This document shows positions 1 through 7,192 of a stretch of 32,452 nt of DNA, piece by piece. A model generated the notes under the pieces. It ran no database searches. It saw only the letters and a list, made by a program, of their open reading frames with translations, and was not told the DNA's origin. A program made the position numbers and the translations under genes. Origin of the DNA: Lachnospiraceae bacterium (GTDB taxonomy: Bacteria; Bacillota; Clostridia; Lachnospirales; Lachnospiraceae); contig SVDN01000022.1 in assembly GCA_015057825.1 (NCBI GenBank), forward strand, positions 1 to 32,452, given 5' to 3'. The first letter of the stretch is position 1, and the number at the start of each line of letters is the position of its first letter.

Positions 1-61
<61 letters not shown>

Positions 62-144
62 GTAAGTTTAAATTTTTCTTGCGATGCTTACGATTATCTG
101 TTTCGTTGAAAGTTTACTTTCATAAGAAACAAGATTAATCGGAA

Positions 145-169
145 GATAATCATTTGAAAAATGATTATC
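145..169 (-). other. Stem-loop in the pre-16S leader
   Basis: GATAATCATTT at 145-155 and AAATGATTATC at 159-169 form a perfect 11-bp stem with a 3-nt loop. It lies in the ~310-nt transcribed leader between the rRNA promoter and the 16S 5' end. There is no T run after it, so it is not an intrinsic terminator. Leaders of rRNA operons carry processing stems and anti-termination boxes. A role in folding or processing is inferred. I could not identify a convincing boxA. Confidence 0.5.
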
Positions 170-375
170 AGCGAGAAACCAAAGGTTTCGAGCTGAGCAA
201 GGAAAATCCTGATTCAGTTAAACATGGCTAATATCCCTTGTTTTACTGTTGTTTAAAGAATCGTTCTTTAATCTGAAAATTATTTATAAGAATTTTCAGG
301 GATGGTTATATTATTTAGTTATCAAATGTGCATTGTTGCTGTGTTTCATGTTTATTGCTCACAAGCAACTTTGAT

Positions 376-404
376 ATATTACCATTATGAAAATACTTTG
401 TCAA
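376..404 (-). promoter_or_regulatory. rRNA operon promoter
   Basis: On the minus strand TTGACA (404-399) is followed by a 17-base spacer and TAATAT (381-376), a near-perfect vegetative sigma-A promoter. The region upstream of the -35 (405-447) is very rich in A/T tracts and looks like an UP element, as expected for rRNA transcription. Transcription would start near base 369 and give a leader of about 300 nt before the 16S gene. No gene occupies 62-455; that stretch holds this promoter and leader. Confidence 0.85.
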
Positions 405-455
405 CCGATTTTTTCAAATATTTTTTTATTTTTTTCAAAAAAGAAATAAAGCATC

Positions 456-482
456 AAAAAAAGCCCTAAATTTAGGGCTTTT
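456..482 (-). terminator. Intrinsic terminator of the acetyltransferase unit
   Basis: AAAAGCCCTAAA (459-470) and TTTAGGGCTTTT (471-482) form a perfect palindrome. On the minus strand it is followed by a continuous T run. It starts 9 bases after the stop codon of the acetyltransferase gene and insulates that leftward unit from the rRNA promoter just downstream. Confidence 0.9.
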
Positions 483-490
483 ATGATATT

Positions 491-1060
491 TCAATCCTCA
501 ATATTTTTTATAAACTTTGCCGGCACGCCGCCTACCACGGTATTTTCTTTAACATCTTTTGTTACAACGGCGCCTGCTGCCACCACTGCGTTGTCGCCTA
601 TTTTTACTCCTCCCGTAACAACGGAATTTGCCCCAATCCAAACATTTTTTCCGATATAAATCGGCGCCGGATGAAGCTGTTGTCTTTTTTCGGGACACAT
701 ATCATGGTTAAGAGTAGCAAGCACAACACCGTGTCCTATTAAGGCTCCGTCATCTATATAAATGCCGCCTTGGTCCTGAAATTTACAATCTGCATTAATA
801 AATACATTTTTGCCGATTGTAATATTCTTACCAAAATCAGTGTAGAACGGCGGAAAAAGGCCGAACCCTTCGCCCACTTCTTTACCTATAAGCTCGGAAA
901 ACAAAGCTGCCAGTTCGTCCGGCTCATGGTATTTTGTATTAATTTCCATAGTTATCTTTTGAGCCTGCCTGCTGTAGAATCGCATCAATTCTATATATTC
1001 CCTATCGGTTCCCAGAGTGGCTTTGCTGTTAAAGTGTTTTAATAATTCTTCTAATTCCAT
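491..1060 (-). CDS. Sugar O-acetyltransferase (hexapeptide-repeat, maltose/galactoside acetyltransferase type)
   Basis: A 189-residue protein of the left-handed beta-helix acyltransferase family, which transfers acetyl groups from acetyl-CoA to sugars or glycosides. An N-terminal helical cap (about residues 10-60, with the [10 protein letters not shown] stretch) is followed by hexapeptide repeats from about residue 75 ([45 protein letters not shown]). The catalytic His is His119 in LATLNHDM, and the C-terminal [11 protein letters not shown] is typical. The start at 1060 is chosen because TGAGGGAAAA precedes it and because upstream in-frame codons would lie deep inside the neighbouring gene. 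It overlaps the stop of the membrane acyltransferase by 10 bases, so the two are probably translationally coupled. The exact sugar substrate cannot be read from the sequence. Confidence 0.9.
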   Translation of the reverse strand: MELEELLKHFNSKATLGTDREYIELMRFYSRQAQKITMEINTKYHEPDELAALFSELIGKEVGEGFGLFPPFYTDFGKNITIGKNVFINADCKFQDQGGIYIDDGALIGHGVVLATLNHDMCPEKRQQLHPAPIYIGKNVWIGANSVVTGGVKIGDNAVVAAGAVVTKDVKENTVVGGVPAKFIKNIED

Positions 1061-2109
1061 TTTTCCCTCAAAACTATCCTTTTTATAAGAGCATATATCT
1101 TCTTTACCGCAAGATTTATCAAGCCTCCCGATATAAAAGAAAGGCCGAATACAGCCGCTGTTAGCGCCAATCCGACTATTATGTAGGATGACATCGGGTA
1201 TTCGCCGTATTTCCAAGCATAAATCTTGTTATCAAAAATGTAGGATATTAAATACATTTCCAGCACACATGACGATATGATTTTTGCAATCTTCTTTATT
1301 AATTCGTTTTTTAGATTTAATCTGTAAACAGCCAAAAACAAAAGCACTGTCACTGCTGCCAGCATAATATTGCTGTATTCCAAACCATATCCCGTGTAGA
1401 AATTGTCGGCTTGTGTTCTTGTGGATATATTGACAAAAGCCATTACAATTCCTACAAATAATGCAGTAATAACACATGCGATGCTGTTTGGTTTTGGTTT
1501 ATATGTCTTTATGTAACAACCTATTACATAGTAAGTTATTGGATACAATGCCGTAAAATAGCTTGGTAGAATCGTACTTCCCTCTGACAAAACACCCATT
1601 GAATTAATTGTTGACGGCACAAATGTTACAAGGACAAGAGATATGACCACCGCAATGTGACCCTTTTTGTTTTTTATGGTCATCCACACAAGGTTGATTA
1701 TCGGACTTATCAGAATCAGGCCTATATACATTCCGATGTACCAGCTGTATGTTGCCATTTTAAAGCCCAATAGCTCCCCAATCCACTCTCTTGCAGTTTT
1801 TTCCTCATGCAATACATTGCTTCTGTAAATATAATGAATCACGGAAATTATAAACCACGACAAAAGGATGGGAATAAGCGACATATAATAACTCTTATCC
1901 CATCTTTTACCGCATTTTAGATATCCGGTTAACATCATATACATAGGCACACAGCTTAAAAACAAGGGCAACATTGATACTGCCATAAAGCCCGAAACGG
2001 TTTCTATTTTCTGAAAATAGAAACCATTTCTTAAGTAAAAATGAAGCCATAACATTAAGCAAAATGCCATAATCCTGACTAAGTCAACTCCAAATTCTCT
2101 GTTTTTCAT
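1051..2109 (-). CDS. Membrane acyltransferase family 3 protein
   Basis: 352 residues with about ten hydrophobic segments and the N-terminal signature of acyltransferase 3 (OafA/WecH-like) enzymes: [19 protein letters not shown], with the conserved His at about residue 23 in WLHF. These integral membrane proteins transfer acetyl or other acyl groups across the membrane onto surface glycans, peptidoglycan or small molecules. There is no C-terminal SGNH domain. The gene lies 6 bases after a DUF2007-like gene and overlaps a soluble O-acetyltransferase, so a shared role in acylating a surface sugar is plausible but not shown. A short AAGG motif lies 3-4 bases before the ATG. Confidence 0.85.
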   Translation of the reverse strand: MKNREFGVDLVRIMAFCLMLWLHFYLRNGFYFQKIETVSGFMAVSMLPLFLSCVPMYMMLTGYLKCGKRWDKSYYMSLIPILLSWFIISVIHYIYRSNVLHEEKTAREWIGELLGFKMATYSWYIGMYIGLILISPIINLVWMTIKNKKGHIAVVISLVLVTFVPSTINSMGVLSEGSTILPSYFTALYPITYYVIGCYIKTYKPKPNSIACVITALFVGIVMAFVNISTRTQADNFYTGYGLEYSNIMLAAVTVLLFLAVYRLNLKNELIKKIAKIISSCVLEMYLISYIFDNKIYAWKYGEYPMSSYIIVGLALTAAVFGLSFISGGLINLAVKKIYALIKRIVLREKWN

Positions 2110-2115
2110 AAACCT

Positions 2116-2367
2116 TCACTCATTGTTTACGAGGTATAACGCCTTTTCGTAGTCTTGTTTTTTCACCTTTATTTCGTACATTGTATCATGCTTAATATTA
2201 GCATCTGTCATAGCAAAATTGCTTCTTGTGGCGCCTTGACCCAACCACTGCGAACTTCGACCGGCTACATCTGTTTTATATTTAATATTGTTAGCTGATA
2301 ATATATCCAGCGTTTTATTATACTTATCCAATGATTGACCAACATACAAAGTTTTCATACCAAACAT
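2116..2367 (-). CDS. DUF2007-like small protein
   Basis: An 83-residue protein beginning MFGMKTLYVGQSLDKYNK and ending YEIKVKKQDYEKALYLVNN. The pattern of a short beta strand, a helix with NNIKY, and a terminal YEI-V...DYEKAL...N resembles the DUF2007 group of putative signal-transducing proteins. It has no membrane segment or signal peptide and is therefore probably cytoplasmic. The ATG at 2367 is preceded by a strong GGGAGG at 7-base spacing; a second ATG three codons later (2358) is less well placed. It sits between the DUF2798 gene and the acyltransferase in the same orientation. No function is known. Confidence 0.75.
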   Translation of the reverse strand: MFGMKTLYVGQSLDKYNKTLDILSANNIKYKTDVAGRSSQWLGQGATRSNFAMTDANIKHDTMYEIKVKKQDYEKALYLVNNE

Positions 2368-2515
2368 AACATACGCCTCCCGAAAGCTTTAATTCAAAAA
2401 TTGTTCCTATGCTGCCTCCTATAAGACCGCTTTTATTCATATCTGCTTCGAATTTGTCACTTATACAAACAAATATATCACCGTTAAAACAGTTTTTCAA
2501 TGTTTGTCATTCCGA

Positions 2516-3073
2516 TTATTCATGTTGCTTTCTTGTCAGCTTTATTACAAATTTTGAAAAGATCATTCTTACAAATGGTTGAATAAAGAACAGTTGTGTA
2601 AACAGTGCAAACGGAAAATTAAAACATACAAGCCTTAAATATTTTGCTATGAATGTCAAAATATTAAATCCTTCATAATAAGGATAATAAAAAAAGTTTG
2701 CAAGGAAGCTCATTGCCGGACACATTATGCACACGGTTGCGCATATTATGGCGGTTTCAAACAATACAGGATTTGTGTTTTTCATATCAAAAACTTTACT
2801 TGCCAGTTTAAAAGAGCCCGGACTTCCTATTAGGTTTTCCAATGCATATGCGCAGACGAATTCTATAGCTAAAACAGCTATAATCGGTAGCATATGGTCA
2901 AACATATATATTCCGCCCATATCCTGTATTGCATACCAAACTTTACTTTGCCCCGTAGCCTCCATCAATGTGTTTCCGTTTACTACATAAACCGAATAGA
3001 ATACAAAAGCCGGAACGGTTATTATCACTGTTATAAGCGCAAATATCATTTTTTCTTTTTTATTAATAGGCAT
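2516..3073 (-). CDS. DUF2798-type membrane protein
   Basis: From the ATG at 3073 the product is 185 residues beginning MPINKKEKMIFALITVIITV, the typical start of DUF2798 proteins, with four hydrophobic segments. The pattern appears twice: after the first helix pair, a second unit (NPVLFETAIICATVCIMCPAMS ... FALFTQLFFIQPFVR) carries the conserved Pro-Met and Q-F-x-x-P features. An upstream in-frame codon exists at 3118, but GGAGG lies 7 bases before the ATG at 3073 and the extension would start inside a stem, so 3073 is preferred. It is the first gene after a good promoter and a highly structured leader. The function of the family is unknown. Confidence 0.75.
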   Translation of the reverse strand: MPINKKEKMIFALITVIITVPAFVFYSVYVVNGNTLMEATGQSKVWYAIQDMGGIYMFDHMLPIIAVLAIEFVCAYALENLIGSPGSFKLASKVFDMKNTNPVLFETAIICATVCIMCPAMSFLANFFYYPYYEGFNILTFIAKYLRLVCFNFPFALFTQLFFIQPFVRMIFSKFVIKLTRKQHE

Positions 3074-3099
3074 ATTTTTCCTCCATTCATTCCAAACAA

Positions 3100-3167
3100 A
3101 AACGACACCTGTAGCCACTAAAGGTTCCGTAATCAGCTTTACGTGCCTCGCACTACATGTGTCGTTT
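3100..3167 (-). promoter_or_regulatory. Structured 5' leader RNA of the DUF2798 gene (unclassified cis-regulatory RNA candidate)
   Basis: On the minus strand AAACGACACATGTAG (3167-3153) pairs with CTACAGGTGTCGTTT (3114-3100) over 15 positions with a single A/G mismatch. The closed region holds further short helices: GTGC-GAG-GCAC next to the main stem, and either CGTAA/TTACG or TAAAG/CTTTA, which are mutually exclusive. The closing strand runs into TTTTTGTTT, so the main stem could act as a terminator. AGGA (3170-3167) stands 8 bases before an ATG directly followed by TAG (3158-3153), a minimal start-stop reading frame inside the stem. I compared it by memory with common riboswitch classes and could not match any. 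Confidence 0.55.
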
Positions 3168-3181
3168 CCTAATCTTTGTCT

Positions 3182-3211
3182 ATTCTATCATTCGGTATTC
3201 TTAAATGTCAA
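3182..3211 (-). promoter_or_regulatory. Promoter of the DUF2798-DUF2007-acyltransferase unit
   Basis: Minus-strand TTGACA (3211-3206), an 18-base spacer and TAGAAT (3187-3182) form a good sigma-A promoter. Transcription would begin near 3175, just before the structured leader, leaving about 100 nt of 5' untranslated RNA. The next gene upstream (yfcE) ends in a terminator, so this is probably the only promoter of the unit. Confidence 0.75.
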
Positions 3212-3270
3212 TTCTAACATGGTGCCGTTATAGACCCCCATTGATTATACCACCCTATGTAAAAATAATC

Positions 3271-3374
3271 TGTCCTTTTTTGTCCATGAATTTTGTCCTT
3301 TTTTGTCCGTGATTTTGTCCTTTTTGTCCGAAATTTTGTCACTTTCTGTCCGTGAATTTTGTCCTTTTTTGTCC
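3271..3374. repeat. Helically phased TGTCC / T-tract direct-repeat array (five units, ten half-sites)
   Basis: TGTCC or TGTCA occurs at 3271, 3281, 3294, 3304, 3316, 3325, 3337, 3347, 3360 and 3370. The sites come in pairs 9-10 bases apart, and the pairs recur every 21-23 bases. Runs of four to seven T separate the sites, so A/T tracts recur about once per helical turn, which should bend the DNA. The array lies 60-165 bases upstream of the -35 of the DUF2798 promoter and downstream of the yfcE terminator. The 3074-3418 stretch otherwise holds only the leader and promoter. Confidence 0.8.
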
Positions 3375-3395
3375 ATATACATATTCTGTAAAATT

Positions 3396-3420
3396 AAAAA
3401 AGCTCCGGATTCAGAGCTCT
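3396..3420 (-). terminator. Intrinsic terminator of yfcE
   Basis: On the minus strand AGCTC and GAGCT arms (3418-3414 and 3405-3401), extended by weaker pairs, are followed by TTTTT. The hairpin begins at the yfcE stop codon itself. Confidence 0.7.
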
Positions 3421-3889
3421 ATTTTAAAAATATATGTTGAAAATTTATTTTCCCGTTTGTCTCTATTTCCAATACTCCGTAGCTTGGAATTCTGTCCGCT
3501 GTACGGGGTTTTGATATACTGCCGGGATTAAAAAGATGACGTCCGTTTACTTCTTTGTAATACGGCACGTGTGTGTGGCCGAAAATAATAATATTTGCAT
3601 CCGTAAGCTCAAGCAGGCTTTCGGGATTTGAATTTACATAACCGTCTCCGTGGCGCATGTAGATTGTGTTATCCCCAAGAAGAACAGTCTTTTCAACAGG
3701 CAAGTCGCAGAAGAAATCGCAATTTCCTCTTACTATATGTGTTTCAACACCCGATACTCCGGACAAATCATACTCAAAGCCTTCTATATCTCCCGCATGC
3801 AACACCATATCATATGGGCGTTTTGTGTTTAAAATGTGCTCCATGTTGTCGTTTTTTCCGTGTGAATCGCTGAATATCAGAATTCTCAT
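3419..3889 (-). CDS. yfcE: YfcE/MJ0936-type metallophosphoesterase (phosphodiesterase)
   Basis: A 156-residue single-domain calcineurin-like phosphoesterase. The metal-binding motifs are all present: Asp8-x-His10 in FSDSHG, GDIEG with Asp34, RGNCD with Asn56, His80, and GHTH at about residues 104-107. Length and order fit the small YfcE class, which hydrolyses artificial phosphodiesters and possibly cyclic nucleotides in the cytoplasm; the natural substrate is generally unknown. GAGG precedes the ATG by 7 bases. The gene is a single-gene unit with its own promoter (3931-3959) and a terminator at its stop codon. Direct repeats of LytTR type lie just upstream of its -35, so activation by such a regulator is possible. 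Confidence 0.88.
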   Translation of the reverse strand: MRILIFSDSHGKNDNMEHILNTKRPYDMVLHAGDIEGFEYDLSGVSGVETHIVRGNCDFFCDLPVEKTVLLGDNTIYMRHGDGYVNSNPESLLELTDANIIIFGHTHVPYYKEVNGRHLFNPGSISKPRTADRIPSYGVLEIETNGKINFQHIFLK

Positions 3890-3930
3890 ATTTCATCCTC
3901 GCTTATGTTTATAAGAGTCAATCAATTATT

Positions 3931-3959
3931 ATTTTACGTTTCTTACAAAATCTTTTCAA
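3931..3959 (-). promoter_or_regulatory. Promoter of yfcE
   Basis: Minus-strand TTGAAA (3959-3954), a 17-base spacer and TAAAAT (3936-3931). The start codon follows about 41 bases after the -10. The -35 departs from consensus, as is common at activator-dependent promoters. Confidence 0.65.
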
Positions 3960-3969
3960 GCTAAATCTA

Positions 3970-3999
3970 ATGAACGGTCATTTTAATCCATTGAACGGT
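3970..3999 (-). promoter_or_regulatory. Direct repeat matching LytTR-family binding sites
   Basis: Read on the minus strand, ACCGTTCAA (3999-3991) and ACCGTTCAT (3978-3970) are separated by exactly 12 bases. The published LytTR consensus is two 9-bp direct repeats [TA][AC][CA]GTTN[AG][TG] separated by 12-13 bp. One copy matches at all nine positions and the other at eight. The site ends 10 bases upstream of the yfcE -35 and also lies 18 bases upstream of the -35 of the divergent EFR1 promoter. No LytTR regulator is encoded in the window. Confidence 0.6.
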
Positions 4000-4017
4000 A
4001 ATTTATTCAAATCTGAT

Positions 4018-4046
4018 TTGACATCAGCGTTTAATTGTGCTATTTT
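4018..4046 (+). promoter_or_regulatory. Promoter of the EFR1-MFS-MarR unit
   Basis: TTGACA (4018-4023), a 17-base spacer and TATTTT (4041-4046). The transcribed leader (about 4053-4123) contains AACTA-TT-TAGTT (4065-4076), TTCCA/TGGAA arms (4054-4058 and 4078-4082) and the palindrome ATGCGCAT (4089-4096). These are plausible operators for the MarR protein at the end of the unit. Confidence 0.65.
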
Positions 4047-4123
4047 AGTATTGTTCCATTTTAGAACTATTTAGTTTTGGAATTGTTAATGCGCATAACA
4101 AAAAATCTACGAGGAGATTTATT

Positions 4124-5788
4124 ATGGACAAAATCTATTATTTCACAGGCACGGGAAATTGCCTTATGCTAGCAAGAAAAATGGCTGCAATTCTTGATAA
4201 TGCCAAACTTATTCGAATTGGTCATCCCGAGTCTTTTCCAAAAGACACGATTTCCGGACGTATAATCATAATCTATCCGGTTTATTGCGGTAATGCCCCC
4301 AATATAGTTTTAGACTTTGTAAAATCTCTAAAGCTGTCCGACCAATCTTTCGTTTATCCTATTGCAAGCCACGGCGGACATGCGGTTGTTGCCGGAGCAC
4401 AAATTGCGAAAATACTAAATGACAAAGGTTTTTATAATTACAAACTTTTTGACATTGAAATGATCCATAACGGCGCCTTTATTACCGAACCGCCAAGCAA
4501 AGAAGAGATACGAAGCAAACTTGACTTGGCCTACAAAAAAGCCGAAGAAATCGCAAGAATTATACTAAACAATCCATCTCAATCTCTTGCGAATGCGGAA
4601 GATATCATAAATGAAATATCCGCAAATCCTATGGCAAAAAAAGTCGTTTTATCATTCAACCCCTCCAAAATGAAAAATGACTTTTTCTTAAACGGATCGT
4701 GCATGAATTGCGGTGTATGTAAAGATGTCTGTCCTATGAATGCCATAAAGCTAACCGACGACGGACCTTTAAGAAATGATAACTGCCAGCTTTGTCTTGC
4801 TTGTTTTCAGTCCTGTCCCCAAAATGTTATTCAATATGTTCATGGCGGTGTTAAGGAACACAATACCATTGGAAAAAAAAGATATCTTAATCCGGATATT
4901 TCTCTTAAAGATCTCGCAAAGAATTATGATTCTTTTAAGGTAAAAGAAAACGAAAGTCACACCATCTTTTACTTTACGGGTACCGGAAACTGCATGGATG
5001 TGGCAAAAAGGCTGGCTCACAGTTTTGACGAGAATATCAAACTCGTAAGAGTTTGTAAGGAAAATCTTCATCTTGCGAAAAAGACTTATTCGGGAAAAAT
5101 CGGTATTGTTTTTCCAACATACAGCAATAATATGCCAATTATGCTGAAAAATTTTATGGAAGATTTGAAGGTGGATTCTTCGTCAGATAATTTCATTTAT
5201 TCCGTTTTGGTTCACGGCGGAATGCCGGGAAGATGCCATGTTTATCTTGAATCAATTCTAAAACGGAAAGCTGTGGCTCTTAATGCATCATTCAATGTGC
5301 GGCTTCCACATAACGGTGTGATTCTCTTTGACAGCGAAGCCAAAGAAAAACAGGATTTATGGTTTTCGGCATTAAATGCCAGGATTGCTGAAATTGTGGA
5401 TGCGGTTAATGTCGAAACCACTGTAAAAGCCGAAATTACAATGCCCGGCAAAAAAGCTATGCAAAAGCTTGGGCTTAAATTGCCTCCGGGCGGTTTTAAA
5501 CTTTCCGATGAGCAGGATGCCCCTAATTTTTTATTCGACCCACAAAGAACCGAAAAAAGATTTTTTGCGGATGAAAAATGCACCACTTGTGGGACATGCG
5601 CAAAAGTCTGCCCTGCCGACAATATTAGCCTTGTCGATTCCAAGCCTGTTTGGAATGGACATTGTGAATCCTGCATGGCATGCATAAACCTGTGTCCTAA
5701 AGAAAGCATCCAATGTGGGGAAGATACTATTTCAAGAAAACGTTACCATAATCCTAATATCGCACTTAAGGATATTTTGTTGCGTTAA
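4124..5788 (+). CDS. Tandem-duplicated EFR1-type flavodoxin-ferredoxin protein
   Basis: 554 residues made of two similar modules. Each starts with a flavodoxin-like FMN domain carrying the phosphate loop FTGTGNC (residues 8-13 region; again 284-290) and ends with a two-cluster ferredoxin domain. Cysteine sets are C193/196/199/203 and C221/224/227/231 in module one, and C486/489/492/496 and C514/517/520/524 in module two: four predicted [4Fe-4S] clusters. Each module closes with a related tail (KRYLNPDISLKDL and KRYHNPNIALKDI). Known EFR1 proteins have about 260 residues, so this is an internal duplication and fusion. It is a cytoplasmic electron carrier or reductase of unknown partner. AGGAG lies 7 bases before the ATG, and an MFS transporter gene follows 26 bases downstream. 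Confidence 0.88.
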   Translation: MDKIYYFTGTGNCLMLARKMAAILDNAKLIRIGHPESFPKDTISGRIIIIYPVYCGNAPNIVLDFVKSLKLSDQSFVYPIASHGGHAVVAGAQIAKILNDKGFYNYKLFDIEMIHNGAFITEPPSKEEIRSKLDLAYKKAEEIARIILNNPSQSLANAEDIINEISANPMAKKVVLSFNPSKMKNDFFLNGSCMNCGVCKDVCPMNAIKLTDDGPLRNDNCQLCLACFQSCPQNVIQYVHGGVKEHNTIGKKRYLNPDISLKDLAKNYDSFKVKENESHTIFYFTGTGNCMDVAKRLAHSFDENIKLVRVCKENLHLAKKTYSGKIGIVFPTYSNNMPIMLKNFMEDLKVDSSSDNFIYSVLVHGGMPGRCHVYLESILKRKAVALNASFNVRLPHNGVILFDSEAKEKQDLWFSALNARIAEIVDAVNVETTVKAEITMPGKKAMQKLGLKLPPGGFKLSDEQDAPNFLFDPQRTEKRFFADEKCTTCGTCAKVCPADNISLVDSKPVWNGHCESCMACINLCPKESIQCGEDTISRKRYHNPNIALKDILLR

Positions 5789-5814
5789 TAAAAAAATAAG
5801 AGGAGAAAAATATT

Positions 5815-7113
5815 ATGAACAAAAAAAGCAACAGTTTTAACTTTGGCGCCAAAGGCTGGGTTATTATTATTTTAGCCTTTATTTCCGCCTATGCCTTTTC
5901 AGCATTGATGAATGACTCACTAAATATCACCTTAAGATATTTTGAAGCAACACGTGGCTTAAGCCAAACGGTTTTATACTCTTTTTCATCAATCGGCACC
6001 GTCATTGGCGTTATCGCATCTGTATTATGGGGAAAACTGATGAATGAAAAAAGCGCCACATTGGTTTGGGGCCTTGCATCACTCCTGATTGCTATATTTA
6101 GCGTAGTCTGGGGTCACGCAAACAGTTACGGTGTCTATCTTCTTGGATTTTTGGTTTGTCAGGCCGGTGTTATGGGCTCGGCATCAATCGGAAGTTGCGC
6201 TGTAATGAATTACTGGTTTCCTAAGAAAAGAGGTCTTGCGATGGGATTAACCACAGCCGGATTTCCTCTTTCTGCGGCCACCACATCTTTACTTTGCAAT
6301 TTCATAATCGGTAAAGCCGGTATCACGGGTTTTTACTATGTGATTGCCGCAATTCATTTGGTGGTTGCAATTATTATTCTTATATTTGTTCGCGATTTCC
6401 CGGAAATGCGCGGCGCTTATCCGGATAATGACAAGAACTTCAACCGTGAAGAAGCTGACAAAGAGTTTAAAGCCGGAATGGAATACTTAAAAAACAGCAA
6501 GTGGACAATAGGCAAGGTTTTTAAAACAAAGCAAACCTGGCAAGTGGTTTTCGGAACAGGCATTCTTTCCTTCCTTGCCATGGGCATTATGTCTAACTTT
6601 GTTAACAAATTCAGCAGTGACTATTCCATGCCGCAAATACTTGGGATGCTTGCCATTGCAGGAGTTTTAGCCATACCGGGGTCTGTCCTATTGGGATTTT
6701 TGGATGTTAAAATAGGCACAAAAAAGGCTGCTGCCCTTACCTACATTCTGGGTATAATTGCGATTATATTCGGGCTTACTCACATCAGCGTATTGCATTA
6801 CATATCTCTTCCTTTCCTCGCGCTCATGCTTGGTGGTTCTTCGAATTTCCAAGTTTCTACCGTAAGTATGATTTGGGGAAGATATGATTTTAAAAATGCT
6901 TTTCGTGTTATCCAACCTTTCGGTACGGTTCTTGGAGGCATCGGCATAACCGTTGTGGGTGTTATCGGTACAAGCACGGGATACGCCAATGCTTACGTTA
7001 CCGTACTTATTATGGCCATTATTGGCTTCATCGTCTTCATGACTCTTAATCTCAAACCTATTGATGATGATGTTAAAAAGGTTTCGGAGCACAAATTATC
7101 GGGTAAATTCTAA
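5815..7113 (+). CDS. MFS transporter, OFA (oxalate/formate antiporter)-like
   Basis: 432 residues with about twelve hydrophobic segments and a central cytoplasmic loop (about residues 195-240), the plan of the major facilitator superfamily. The segment NYWFPKKRGLAMGLTTAGF (about residues 137-155) is the characteristic arginine-containing loop of monocarboxylate/OFA-like members. The substrate is probably an organic anion, but this is inference. An AGGAG lies 9 bases before the ATG. The position between a multi-cluster redox protein and a MarR regulator suggests uptake or efflux of a compound that the redox protein reduces or oxidises. No second transport component is present. Confidence 0.85.
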   Translation: MNKKSNSFNFGAKGWVIIILAFISAYAFSALMNDSLNITLRYFEATRGLSQTVLYSFSSIGTVIGVIASVLWGKLMNEKSATLVWGLASLLIAIFSVVWGHANSYGVYLLGFLVCQAGVMGSASIGSCAVMNYWFPKKRGLAMGLTTAGFPLSAATTSLLCNFIIGKAGITGFYYVIAAIHLVVAIIILIFVRDFPEMRGAYPDNDKNFNREEADKEFKAGMEYLKNSKWTIGKVFKTKQTWQVVFGTGILSFLAMGIMSNFVNKFSSDYSMPQILGMLAIAGVLAIPGSVLLGFLDVKIGTKKAAALTYILGIIAIIFGLTHISVLHYISLPFLALMLGGSSNFQVSTVSMIWGRYDFKNAFRVIQPFGTVLGGIGITVVGVIGTSTGYANAYVTVLIMAIIGFIVFMTLNLKPIDDDVKKVSEHKLSGKF

Positions 7114-7126
7114 TTGGTAAGTTTAT

Positions 7127-7192
7127 TTTTGCTTAATTGACTAAAGCAAAAGGCTATAGTATGCTATAAAAAAAGCTTAAGGAGCGCTTAAG
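7127..7192 (+). promoter_or_regulatory. Inverted repeats in front of the MarR gene, including one enclosing its ribosome-binding site
   Basis: Three inverted repeats occupy the 79-base gap: TTTTGCTT/AAGCAAAA (7127-7134, 7144-7151, perfect, 9-base spacer); TATAG-TATG-CTATA just after it; and CTTAAG-GAGCG-CTTAAG (7176-7192), whose loop and 5' arm contain the AAGGAG ribosome-binding site. The first two may be operators or an attenuating structure. The last could limit MarR translation until opened. None is followed by a T run. Confidence 0.5.

Noticed and set aside
491-1216. Longer reading of the acetyltransferase (241 residues)
   Set aside because: The extra 52 residues have no family similarity and lie wholly inside the membrane acyltransferase gene. 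The ATG at 1060 has a good ribosome-binding site and gives the normal family length.
2324-2500. Minus-strand frame of 58 codons starting with TTG, between the DUF2798 and DUF2007 genes
   Set aside because: Its composition looks partly protein-like, but it has no convincing ribosome-binding site and runs through the ribosome-binding site and start of the DUF2007 gene.
3271-3374. CRISPR array
   Set aside because: Units are only 21-23 bases with no unique spacers, and no cas genes are near.
5242-5709. 155-codon minus-strand frame inside the EFR1 gene
   Set aside because: It is antisense to well-supported ferredoxin motifs and has no start signals.
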